A DNA stretch of 34,861 bases from Endomicrobiia bacterium. Its GTDB lineage: Bacteria > Elusimicrobiota > Endomicrobiia > DTEH01. Positions 24,368 through 32,957 of the stretch are shown piece after piece. The notes beneath the pieces are model-generated. The model made no database searches. It saw only the letters and a list, made by a program, of their open reading frames with translations, and had not been told where the DNA came from. Within the stretch, counting starts at the first letter, position 1. Every line of letters starts with the position of its first letter. The position numbers and the translations under genes are program-made. The stretch spans positions 1 to 34,861 of the forward strand of contig JANXCA010000010.1 of the NCBI GenBank assembly GCA_025060535.1, given 5' to 3'.

Positions 24368-26188
24368 CTATTTTTTAATTACAAACTTATCTATAACAGT
24401 ATTGTATTTTGATTTAAAACATACAAAATAAAGCCCAGCAGACAATTGACCATTTTCTTCTTTTAAATCCCACAACTCTTCATAATATCCTGCTACAGAA
24501 TGATATCTTTCTATCATTTTTACTAAATTGCCAACTAAATCAAAAACCAATATTTTAATATCTGTGGGCTCATCAATGTGATATCTAAAAGAAATTTTTG
24601 GTAGCTTGTTATAATCTAAATAATTGTTACCAATTATAAATTCATTCTTTTTTACAACTAAAGCAGGATTATATCTTAACACAATATCTTTTATTGTTAA
24701 TTTATCCTCTTCAACTATAAAGGTATCTTTATAATCTAAGTAATTAACTAATTCACATCTTAAATTCCAACTTCCAGTTGAAAGTTCTATCATACAGTGA
24801 CCTTTTATAGAAAAACTATATGTAGATTGAGAATTATTATATACATATACCTTTACATTATCTAAATATCTCCCATCTAATGTCATAATTTTTGCTAATA
24901 TACCTGATATTGACACAATATTAAAATTTACAAAATTATTCAATAAAGTTATTTCTGTAATATTAGTATTTATCGGTTGACCATTATAGGCAGTAACATT
25001 ATATTGTTGAGGAACAAAGTTAACAACATTTTTAGTACCTGGAAAAGGGTCTCCGGCGTCATTCTTATCTTTACCAAGCAAACTCTTATCAGCTGCAATT
25101 AAATCAACAGCCAAATGTGGAACCCCAGAGTTTATGTCATTGTTTTTTAATCTAATTGGAGAAGTCGCTATTTCATCATCTATTTTCCATATCAAAAGCC
25201 CACTACCAGGTAAACCTTCATCAAATCCTATTTGTGTTCTATATTCTAACAAAAAATATTCACTTTCTGGATTATCAGATGTTAAAATCTTTATTTTAAC
25301 AGCAGACGATGAACTCTCAACATTTTCTAAGAATATGTTCCTTACCGTGGAGCTTATTACTATTGGTTCTAACCAACCCAAAAAGTACTTACACCATGCT
25401 GATAAGTGAGAAGGTTTTGAACCTTGAGGAGAGCCTAGCCATACACCATTATCCATTAAACACCAACATCCCACTATACTTTCTTGCTCATAGTATAAAT
25501 CAGGAAGTCCTAACTGATGTGCAAACTCATGACAGACTACTCCTAAGGGTGAAGCTCCATATTCTTTTTCAGGTACTATTGTACCATCTGTAAAACCATT
25601 TACTGGAACTTCCCAATCAATATATACAGACCATATATCTTGTGGATTATTAGTAGATTCATTTCCATATCCTGCATGAAACACCATTACATAATCATAA
25701 AGGGTTGCGTTTACTGCAGTCCCTGTAATTGAAATAGCATCTTTAACTAATTGAGCTAATCTTGACTCTGTATCTTCTCCATAATATCCCATATTTCTGG
25801 ACAAAGTATATGGGAGCTCTTCACCTGTTAAAGTATTAGATGTTCCACCGTCATAAAAAAAAGTATAATCAAGTTTCAATTTACCATAAGATACTTCTTC
25901 ATAATAGTTCACAAATTGAGAAAAAATTTGTTGTGCTTGTTCATGCCAACCAAATGAAAATTTTTTATCTGGAAAATCTACAATTATCACTGCAATTTTT
26001 TTAATACCAGTAGTGTTTAACAAATCTGCTCTTTTAACTTTAGGAGCAAATTTCAAATCGGATGAATAATTAATCTTTACTTTACTTTTAGGAAAATTTC
26101 TTATTTTTTTATCATATAAATGAATAACTGTAGAATTTAATCTAACAGTAAATAAAAAAAATAAAAAAAATAAAATTAATTTTCTCAT
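24368..26188 (-). CDS. Secreted M6-family metalloprotease with T9SS type-A sorting domain
   Basis: The product is 606 aa. Signal peptide (LILFFLFFLFTVRLNS); then an M6 (immune inhibitor A-like) protease domain, opening KIAVIIVDFPDKKFS and carrying the zinc motif HEFAHQLGLPD at about residues 220-230 (HExxHxxGxxD), and DNGVWLG nearby. A middle region of beta strands (about 410-510) may be a carboxypeptidase-regulatory-like domain. The last 80 residues are a textbook T9SS type-A C-terminal sorting domain: TDIKILVFDLVGNLVK, AGYYEELWDLKEENGQLSAGLYFV, ending DKFVIKK. Such proteins cross the outer membrane through SprA and are then cleaved or anchored. It directly abuts the upstream peptide-binding-protein gene (0 bp) and precedes the PorV-like gene. 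Catalytic residues are intact. Confidence 0.9.
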   Translation of the reverse strand: MRKLILFFLFFLFTVRLNSTVIHLYDKKIRNFPKSKVKINYSSDLKFAPKVKRADLLNTTGIKKIAVIIVDFPDKKFSFGWHEQAQQIFSQFVNYYEEVSYGKLKLDYTFFYDGGTSNTLTGEELPYTLSRNMGYYGEDTESRLAQLVKDAISITGTAVNATLYDYVMVFHAGYGNESTNNPQDIWSVYIDWEVPVNGFTDGTIVPEKEYGASPLGVVCHEFAHQLGLPDLYYEQESIVGCWCLMDNGVWLGSPQGSKPSHLSAWCKYFLGWLEPIVISSTVRNIFLENVESSSSAVKIKILTSDNPESEYFLLEYRTQIGFDEGLPGSGLLIWKIDDEIATSPIRLKNNDINSGVPHLAVDLIAADKSLLGKDKNDAGDPFPGTKNVVNFVPQQYNVTAYNGQPINTNITEITLLNNFVNFNIVSISGILAKIMTLDGRYLDNVKVYVYNNSQSTYSFSIKGHCMIELSTGSWNLRCELVNYLDYKDTFIVEEDKLTIKDIVLRYNPALVVKKNEFIIGNNYLDYNKLPKISFRYHIDEPTDIKILVFDLVGNLVKMIERYHSVAGYYEELWDLKEENGQLSAGLYFVCFKSKYNTVIDKFVIKK

Positions 26189-27808
26189 TTAGTATTGAAT
26201 AAAATATTTCTGTTGGGTTTTTGGGACAAACCATTTTATAAAATTCCAGCCAATTCCTGCTTTAGTAACTTCAACATTTTTTATTCTTTTGTGTATAACA
26301 GGCATAGATTCTGGATAATACAAAAAGATATAAGGCACATCGTTATGAATTATTTTGTGAATTTGTTGGTATATTTTTTTTCTCTTTTCAAAGTTAAATT
26401 CCACTCTTCCTAACTCCAAAAGTTTGTCTACTTCATAATTGCTATAAGAGACAAAGTTATATTGCCCAGGGTTTCTTTGACTTGAGTGCCATATAGAGAA
26501 CTGATCGGGATCTCTGGATAACGACCATCCTAATATAACTGCTTCAAACTTTCTTGGTAGTATGTAGTTATTAATAAATATTGACCATTCAAGTATCAAA
26601 ATTTCTACTTCTATTCCAATATCTTTTAGTTGTTTTTGAATTATCTCTGCTATAAGTTGACGAGATTTATTTCCTTGATTTGTTATTAAAGTAAATTTAA
26701 ACTCTATTGTTTCTTGTTTATCTTTATTTTTTATTATTTTTTTTAAAATCTTCTTATTTTCATCAAAAAACCACCCGGCTTCAACAAGTAGCTGTTTACT
26801 TTTTTGTGGATTATATTCAAAATCAACTACATCTTCATTATAAGCCCATGACTGAGGCGGAAAAGGACCAGTAGCAGGTCTACCTTTGCCAAGTAAGACA
26901 CCTGAGATAATTTCTTGTTTATTTATTGCATGTGCAATAGCCTGTCTTACTTTTTTTTCTGAAAAGAGAGGATGTTTAAGGTTGAAACCTAAATAAGTAT
27001 AAGAAAAAGATGGATAGCTAAACTTATTATAAGATTTAAAAAATTCTTTATATCCATAAAACTGATCTGGAGTTAAACCCATAGAGTCAATACTTTCATT
27101 AAGTAGTTCTAAAAATTGAACACTTTGGTCTGGTATAATTCTGTAAACATATTTTGATATAAAAGGTTTTCCTTCAAAATAATTTTCATTAGCAATCAAT
27201 TCTATCTTTTCATCAGTTATCCATTTATAAAATTTATAAGGTCCTGTACCAATAGGAGCTCTGTTTGCTGGATTTTTATGAAAATCGTATCTTTTATCAG
27301 AAAAAATATGTTTAGGTATAATACCTATTCCCCAAGATTCTAATGCTGGGACAAATGGTTTTTTATAGATAAATTTTATAGTATATTTATCTATTACTTC
27401 GCATTTTTCTATCAAATTAAAATCTGAAGAATATGGAGTCTTTATAGTTGGGTCTACAAGTTTCTCATAAGTAAACTTGACATCTTCCGCAGTAAATTCT
27501 TTACCATCATGCCAAAAAACATTTTTTCTTAAAAAAAATATGAGTTCTTTCCCATTATTTCTTATTTCCCACTTTTCTGCAAGATCACCAACCAAATTTA
27601 AATCCTTATCATATTTTACTAACCCATTATAAACTAACGAGTTAATAGCAGCTGAAGCAGAATCAGTAGCTAGTAAAGGATTAAGATAAGAAGCATCCCC
27701 TAAAGAAGCATCAATATAAATATCGCCATAGTCTTGAGTAGCGGTTTTATAAGTAAAAGAAAAAAATACCAATAAAATAATCAAAGAATAAAATAATATT
27801 TTCCTCAT
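26189..27808 (-). CDS. Peptide ABC transporter substrate-binding protein (SBP family 5)
   Basis: The product is 539 aa. Signal peptide (ILFYSLIILLVFFSF), then the OppA/DppA fold: DASYLNPLLATDSAS, LVYNGLVKYDKDLNLVGDLA, the family signature FFLRKNVFWHDGKEFTAEDV with KFTYE, PIGTGPYKFYKW, and KVRQAIAHAINKQEII. It would capture oligopeptides (or, less often, nickel or sugars) in the periplasm for an inner-membrane ABC permease. No permease or ATPase genes lie near. It is not an obvious lipoprotein: there is no Cys after the hydrophobic stretch. Its ATG overlaps the upstream M16 stop as ATGA and the next gene follows without a gap. The company of three extracytoplasmic peptidase-like genes suggests a peptide-scavenging operon; that is inference. 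Confidence 0.92.
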   Translation of the reverse strand: MRKILFYSLIILLVFFSFTYKTATQDYGDIYIDASLGDASYLNPLLATDSASAAINSLVYNGLVKYDKDLNLVGDLAEKWEIRNNGKELIFFLRKNVFWHDGKEFTAEDVKFTYEKLVDPTIKTPYSSDFNLIEKCEVIDKYTIKFIYKKPFVPALESWGIGIIPKHIFSDKRYDFHKNPANRAPIGTGPYKFYKWITDEKIELIANENYFEGKPFISKYVYRIIPDQSVQFLELLNESIDSMGLTPDQFYGYKEFFKSYNKFSYPSFSYTYLGFNLKHPLFSEKKVRQAIAHAINKQEIISGVLLGKGRPATGPFPPQSWAYNEDVVDFEYNPQKSKQLLVEAGWFFDENKKILKKIIKNKDKQETIEFKFTLITNQGNKSRQLIAEIIQKQLKDIGIEVEILILEWSIFINNYILPRKFEAVILGWSLSRDPDQFSIWHSSQRNPGQYNFVSYSNYEVDKLLELGRVEFNFEKRKKIYQQIHKIIHNDVPYIFLYYPESMPVIHKRIKNVEVTKAGIGWNFIKWFVPKTQQKYFIQY

Positions 27809-29118
27809 TTAGGTATTAATTCTAAAATATATGGTTTAACTTCTGTAATTTCGTGTATTACATTTTTTATATCATCTAAACTGACATTTTCTAATTCCTC
27901 TATGTATTTTTTATCATATATATAATCTAACCCTAAAACTTCCCAAAATCCTAAATACCACGCTTGTCTTAAATTTGTTTGATGGTCAAGTAAATATCTA
28001 CCTTTTAATTTATTTTTACACTCTGACAATTCTTGTTGAGTAATTCCATTATATTTCAAATAATTTAGTATCTTTTCAATCTCTTGTTTTGCTATATTTA
28101 TTTTTTTTGCATCTAATCCTAAATATATAACAAAATGAGAATCTAAAAATTTTGTCGGATAAAAACAATTAGTTTCGTAACATAATGATTTTTCCTCTCT
28201 TAGAATTTCAAAAAGTTTTCCACTCATTCCACCACCTAAATATAAGTTTAATAATTTTAAACTTAAATATTTTTTAAAGTTTTCAATTTTTATTGAAGGA
28301 GCAAAATAACCATACATAAGATAAGCTTGTTTAAAATGTGTTTTTTTTCTAATAATCTTTGGTTTATTTTTAAAGTAATATTCCTTTAAAGAGGGTATTT
28401 TTATCGGTTTAATATTAGAAAAATTTTTTTCTATTATTTGTTTTGCTTTTTGAAATTCTATATCTCCACTTACCACAATTATTATATTTTTATTATCATA
28501 ATCAATCCCGTAAAAATTTTCCCACCAAGATAAAATCTCTTTCCTGCTTAACTTTCTAATGTGTTTAATAATTTCATAAGGATGCTTCCCATAAGGGTGT
28601 TTTTTGCCATACATATTACACAATAACTCATCTATAGCAACTTCAAAAATATTATCTTTTCTTGCCAAAATCCCTGCAATTATATTGTTTTTTTCTTTCT
28701 CAATTTCTTCTTCAGGAAATGTAGGATTAAAAAATATATCAGAAAGAATTTCAACAGAATGTTCGAAATATTGTGTTCTTACAGATATAGATAAAGTGGA
28801 AAAATCATCTCCGCTATCTGCTGATATAGTACCTCCAAGAGATTCTATCTCTTGTGCTATTTGTTGAGCAGTCCGGTTTTTCGTCCCCTTAGTAATAGTA
28901 GCTTGAAGAAGTTCAGAAATTCCAGAAAGTTTGTGAGGTTCATAAATTTCACCCATTTTAAGAAATATTATAGTGGAAACTATAGGTAGTCTATCACTAT
29001 AATTATGAATGAATATAATTTTATTTGTCAAAATTTCTTTAGTTATAGAAAAGTTTATTGGATAGACAAAATTTGTCAACATATAAATACTCCATATAAT
29101 GTAATAAAGATATTTCAT
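27805..29118 (-). CDS. M16-family peptidase-like protein, non-catalytic partner
   Basis: The product is 437 aa. N-terminal hydrophobic signal (YLYYIIWSIYMLTNFVYP), then two M16 domains. The position that holds the zinc motif HxxEH in active members reads SELLQ (68-72), so zinc binding and catalysis are lost. The rest is well kept: GGTISADSGDDFSTLSISV, FFNPTFPEEEIEKEKNNI and, in the second half, GGGMSGKLFEILREEKSLCYE. M16 enzymes often work as a pair of one active and one inactive subunit, as in mitochondrial processing peptidase and bacterial two-subunit forms. The adjacent upstream gene is the active partner (5 bp gap). The GGGMSGKLF glycine-rich loop fits the substrate-handling loop of non-catalytic subunits. 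Confidence 0.9.
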   Translation of the reverse strand: MKYLYYIIWSIYMLTNFVYPINFSITKEILTNKIIFIHNYSDRLPIVSTIIFLKMGEIYEPHKLSGISELLQATITKGTKNRTAQQIAQEIESLGGTISADSGDDFSTLSISVRTQYFEHSVEILSDIFFNPTFPEEEIEKEKNNIIAGILARKDNIFEVAIDELLCNMYGKKHPYGKHPYEIIKHIRKLSRKEILSWWENFYGIDYDNKNIIIVVSGDIEFQKAKQIIEKNFSNIKPIKIPSLKEYYFKNKPKIIRKKTHFKQAYLMYGYFAPSIKIENFKKYLSLKLLNLYLGGGMSGKLFEILREEKSLCYETNCFYPTKFLDSHFVIYLGLDAKKINIAKQEIEKILNYLKYNGITQQELSECKNKLKGRYLLDHQTNLRQAWYLGFWEVLGLDYIYDKKYIEELENVSLDDIKNVIHEITEVKPYILELIPK

Positions 29119-29123
29119 TAAAT

Positions 29124-30440
29124 TTAATTAGGTTCTAAAGCTGATATAGTTAAATAATTAGCATATTTTCTTATAAAATTTTTAACATCTTCTTTAGAAA
29201 CTTTATTTATTTTATCAATATAAGAATTAAGTTCTTCTAACGAAGCAAACATATCCCACCACGCTAAGGTAGATGCTATAGAGTGAACCGTTTCATTATG
29301 AGTAAACCACTTTGTCAATATAATATTTTTTGCTTTTGTTAATTCCTCTTCAGAAGGTCCATTGTCTTTTAATTCAAAAAGAATACTTTTAATCAGCTCT
29401 ATTGATTTATTGAAATTCTTAGGTTCACATATACCTAATATGTAAAAAACAGAAGGTCCAAATTGTGTATAAAAGCCACTACTTATCTCATAAACCAATT
29501 TTTTTTCTTCTTTTAAAATCTTATAAAGCCGTGAAGAAATTCCTTCTCCTAAAATAATTGATGTAACATCTCCTACATATATATCAAAATCACCAAAATT
29601 GGGCCCTAAGAAACCACAAATAAAATACAAATGTTGTACTTTATGTTTTTTCACTTCTAATATTTCTGATTGGGTGCTTTCTTCCTTTAGATTTAACTCT
29701 GGTTCTTTAAACTCACCTTTAAGCTGAATATTTCCAAATTTTTCTTCAATCAATTTCTCAACCTCATTATAATCTATATCTCCACATATACTTAAGAGCA
29801 TATTACTTGGTGTATAAAATTTTTGGTAGTATTCTATAATTTGTTCTCTTGAAAGAGATTTAATATTTTCCTTATTTCCTATAATTCTTAATCTATAAGG
29901 AGTTTTAACAAATAACAGTTTATTAAAGTTTTCATATAATATGTTAATAGGTTGATCTTCTAATCGTTTTATTTCTTCTATTATTACATCCCTTTCCTTT
30001 TCTACTTCTATTTCTGGGAAAGTAGCAAAGAAAACTAATTGAGAAAGTACATCTAATGCATCATTTAGACCTTCCTTTGGAATATCTATATAATATACTG
30101 TATATTCTTTAGATGTACCTGCATTTAAAATACCTCCATAATACTCTATTTTTTTACTTAGTTCTTTCATGTTATACTTATAAGTACCTTTAAACACCAA
30201 ATGTTCTAAAAAATGAGATATACCATTTATATGTTCTGTTTCATATATTGAACCAACTTTCACCCAAATTTGTACTGAAACTAACGGTAAATAGTCTACT
30301 TTTTTTAACAAAACAGTCAATCCGTTAGATAACTTTAGCTTTTTATCTTTTTCGTTGTTAAAAATTAAATTATTTTTCATATTTTGTGAGTAAATAAAAT
30401 TTAATAAAATTGCTACTAATATAAAATAATAAAATTTCAT
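29124..30440 (-). CDS. M16-family zinc peptidase, catalytic partner
   Basis: The product is 438 aa with a signal peptide (FYYFILVAILLNFIYSQ). The inverted zinc motif HFLEH is at residues 76-80, and the third ligand Glu is about 155-156 in ERDVIIEEIKR, the normal distance. GGILNAGTSKEYTVYYIDIP and the C-domain segment GEGISSRLYKILKEEKKLVYEI are family blocks. It would cleave short unfolded peptides in the periplasm, enclosed in a clamshell with its partner. No SD is visible before the ATG. It is followed 5 bp later by the inactive partner gene. A hairpin between it and the coiled-coil gene upstream may separate the two transcripts. Confidence 0.93.
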   Translation of the reverse strand: MKFYYFILVAILLNFIYSQNMKNNLIFNNEKDKKLKLSNGLTVLLKKVDYLPLVSVQIWVKVGSIYETEHINGISHFLEHLVFKGTYKYNMKELSKKIEYYGGILNAGTSKEYTVYYIDIPKEGLNDALDVLSQLVFFATFPEIEVEKERDVIIEEIKRLEDQPINILYENFNKLLFVKTPYRLRIIGNKENIKSLSREQIIEYYQKFYTPSNMLLSICGDIDYNEVEKLIEEKFGNIQLKGEFKEPELNLKEESTQSEILEVKKHKVQHLYFICGFLGPNFGDFDIYVGDVTSIILGEGISSRLYKILKEEKKLVYEISSGFYTQFGPSVFYILGICEPKNFNKSIELIKSILFELKDNGPSEEELTKAKNIILTKWFTHNETVHSIASTLAWWDMFASLEELNSYIDKINKVSKEDVKNFIRKYANYLTISALEPN

Positions 30441-30470
30441 AAAGAAGATTAGAATTTTATATAAATATTA

Positions 30471-30492
30471 TTTATCTTATTCAAGAGATAAA
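30471..30492 (-). terminator. Hairpin right after the 815-aa coiled-coil gene, possible weak terminator
   Basis: TTTATCT and AGATAAA (7 bp, 8-nt loop) start 1 bp past the TAG stop. The minus-strand sequence after the stem is AATAATATTTATAT rather than a T-run, so it may equally be part of a promoter for the M16 genes. Confidence 0.3.
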
Positions 30493-30493
30493 A

Positions 30494-32941
30494 CTATATT
30501 TTTAAAATTGGTTTGTATAGCCACAACCAAATTTTTGAAAATAAATTTTTTTTGTGGTTAGTTTTATTATTATCTTCCTTATGATTTATTTCAATAATTT
30601 TTGTATTTTCATATTTTATATTATTGTTTTTTATTTCATTTGCTAAAACAAGTGTTTCTAAACGTGTTTTTAATTTAGCTATTTCCTCATCCTTTTTGTT
30701 AAGTGTTTCTTCTAAAATTTTATATTCGTTTAAAAGTTTATTATAAATATCTTTCCATGTAGTGTCTATCTTATCTATTGTTTCTTCATGCCGCTTTACT
30801 ATCTCTGACACTTTCGCAGAAAATTCGTGCTCTATTTGTACTTTATATCTTTTGTATTCTTCTATTTCAGAATTTAGTTTTGATATAATCTCATTTTTTT
30901 CCTTATCTTGTTGTATTAACTCTTCTATTTGCTGTTTAAGTTGATTTTTTTCTTTTTCATATTCTTCTTTTTGCACACTTACAAAATCCTTCAATTGTTT
31001 TTCTAACTCTTTTATTTGTTTTTCTAAAGATTCTTTTTCTTTTTTATTAGAATCTAACAAAGTATGTAATTTTTCTATTTCTTTTTGTTTTTTAAATAAT
31101 TCATTTTTAAATTCTTCTATTGCTATAGTGGAGTCTTCTTTTAATTTTTTATTTTCTTCTTCCATGAGTTTTATTTTTTCTGTTGTTTGGCTATATTTTT
31201 CTATTATTTGATTATACTCATTTTTAAGTTTTTCATATGAATTATTTAACTCTTGTAAAATCCTTAACTTATCATTTAATTCCGATTTAAGTTTTTCATT
31301 TTCTCTTATTAATGTTTCATTATTTATAGATAATTGAGATATTTTATTTTCATAATTTTGTTTTAAGTCATCAATTCTTCTCATTTCATTTTCATGTTTA
31401 TTAATTAATTCATCGTATTTATGCTTTGTTTCCTGGTATTTAGCAATATATTCATTTATAATCTTCTCTTTTTCTTGAATCTCTGCAAATAAATACTTGT
31501 TTGTATCTTCTATTTGAGAGATATATTTTTTATACTCTTCTACCTTAGAATTTACATTTTTTTCAACTTCTTCTTGAAAGTTTTGTTTATATTTTGCAAA
31601 TTCTAAACTTAAATCCTGATACATATTTATATACTTATTTAACTCATTCGTTAATTTTTCTATTTCAGCATTTTTTAATGAAGATAGTTCATTCAGATGA
31701 GCAGTAATAGTATTATATTCTTGAGTTAAAGTTTTCAATTGTTGCTCTAATGAATTATTTTTATATAAAACATCCCTAATTTCATTATTTTTTTGATTTA
31801 TTTCTTCTTGGAGTTTTTTAACTTCTTGTTCTAATTCACTCTTATTTTGCAATTCTTTTTGTAACTTTTCAAGATGGTTTTTGAGTTCTTTGATTTCATT
31901 ATCTTTTTGTTGAAGTATTTTGTCAATTTCTATTTTATGACGAGCTTGAAGTATTCCTATCTGTGTTTTTAACAAAAAGAAATCTTTCTCTTTTTGTTCT
32001 CTTTCCTGTCTGATAACTCGTAGCTCCGCCTTTAGATTTTCAATTATATGTTGTAACTTACTAATCTGTTCATCTCTTTTTTTAATCTCAAAATTAAGTT
32101 TATCTTTTGAAACACTGGATTCTGATTGTAATGTTGCAATATTAGATTTTAAAGTTATTATTTCTCTTTCTTTTTCTTCAATTTTATCTCTTAAATGTTT
32201 TATTTCATTTTCAAAATTTTTATATTGGAATTTGTAATCTGAAATTTGTCTCTCAAAATCAGCTTTAAGTTTTTCTTCTAAAATTTTATATTCATTTTTT
32301 ACTTTGTTTATTTCTTCTTCTTTATTTCTAAGAATTAACTGAAATTTTGTTTTTTCTTCTTGCCAGCGGGATTCTAAATCTCGTATACGAGTAAGAAATT
32401 GCTGTTCTATTTGTTGCTCTTGTAAATCTCTCTGAGACATTTGGGTTTTTAATGTTTCAATCCAAGTTTCTCTTTCTTTAGCAAGTCGTTCTTCTAATTC
32501 CTTAATTTGTTTTATTAATTTTTCTTTTTCTTCTTTAAGTTCTTGTTCTCTTTTTTCTCTTCTCAATCTTTCTTGTATATCTCTTATACTTTCCTCCACC
32601 TTCATTGCAAGCGCTTCTTCTTCTTTTGTTTTTATTGTTTGCATCATAAGCTTCTCACGTTCTTCAAGTAACATTCTCTGTAATTCCTGAAGCTGAATTT
32701 CCATCTGCCTTTTTGCTTGTTCAGCTTCCCACAACCTCTGTTCTATTGGTGAAGAAAACTGTGGGGTAGGAATTGTTTTGTCAGAAACATTTTTCGTAAC
32801 ATTAGGAAAATTAGAAATAGATATTTGTGGTGTATTTTTATTAGATGGTAAATTAGGTACTTTACCTACTCCAGGAGACGTTGGTGTCTTAGTAGATGGT
32901 ATAGGTGGTTTTGGAATTTGTGGTTTATTTTTGTCTTCCAT
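30494..32941 (-). CDS. Long coiled-coil protein with proline-rich N-terminus
   Basis: The product is 815 aa. Residues 1 to about 65 are Pro/Ser/Thr/Asn-rich and probably disordered (KPQIPKPPIPSTKTPTSP). From about 65 to 770 there are nearly unbroken heptads rich in E, K, Q, L and I, that is, a very long coiled coil. A basic, Asn-rich linker and a C-terminal aromatic segment follow (KNLFSKIWLWLYKPILKI) that could be an amphipathic membrane-binding helix. There is no signal peptide, so it is cytoplasmic. No ATPase head or hinge is present, so it is not an SMC protein. It lies 16 bp downstream of another coiled-coil gene, so the two probably act together as a filament or scaffold. Function unknown; low-complexity similarity would mislead a homology search. 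Confidence 0.8.
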   Translation of the reverse strand: MEDKNKPQIPKPPIPSTKTPTSPGVGKVPNLPSNKNTPQISISNFPNVTKNVSDKTIPTPQFSSPIEQRLWEAEQAKRQMEIQLQELQRMLLEEREKLMMQTIKTKEEEALAMKVEESIRDIQERLRREKREQELKEEKEKLIKQIKELEERLAKERETWIETLKTQMSQRDLQEQQIEQQFLTRIRDLESRWQEEKTKFQLILRNKEEEINKVKNEYKILEEKLKADFERQISDYKFQYKNFENEIKHLRDKIEEKEREIITLKSNIATLQSESSVSKDKLNFEIKKRDEQISKLQHIIENLKAELRVIRQEREQKEKDFFLLKTQIGILQARHKIEIDKILQQKDNEIKELKNHLEKLQKELQNKSELEQEVKKLQEEINQKNNEIRDVLYKNNSLEQQLKTLTQEYNTITAHLNELSSLKNAEIEKLTNELNKYINMYQDLSLEFAKYKQNFQEEVEKNVNSKVEEYKKYISQIEDTNKYLFAEIQEKEKIINEYIAKYQETKHKYDELINKHENEMRRIDDLKQNYENKISQLSINNETLIRENEKLKSELNDKLRILQELNNSYEKLKNEYNQIIEKYSQTTEKIKLMEEENKKLKEDSTIAIEEFKNELFKKQKEIEKLHTLLDSNKKEKESLEKQIKELEKQLKDFVSVQKEEYEKEKNQLKQQIEELIQQDKEKNEIISKLNSEIEEYKRYKVQIEHEFSAKVSEIVKRHEETIDKIDTTWKDIYNKLLNEYKILEETLNKKDEEIAKLKTRLETLVLANEIKNNNIKYENTKIIEINHKEDNNKTNHKKNLFSKIWLWLYKPILKI

Positions 32942-32957
32942 ATTCTAAATACCCCCT

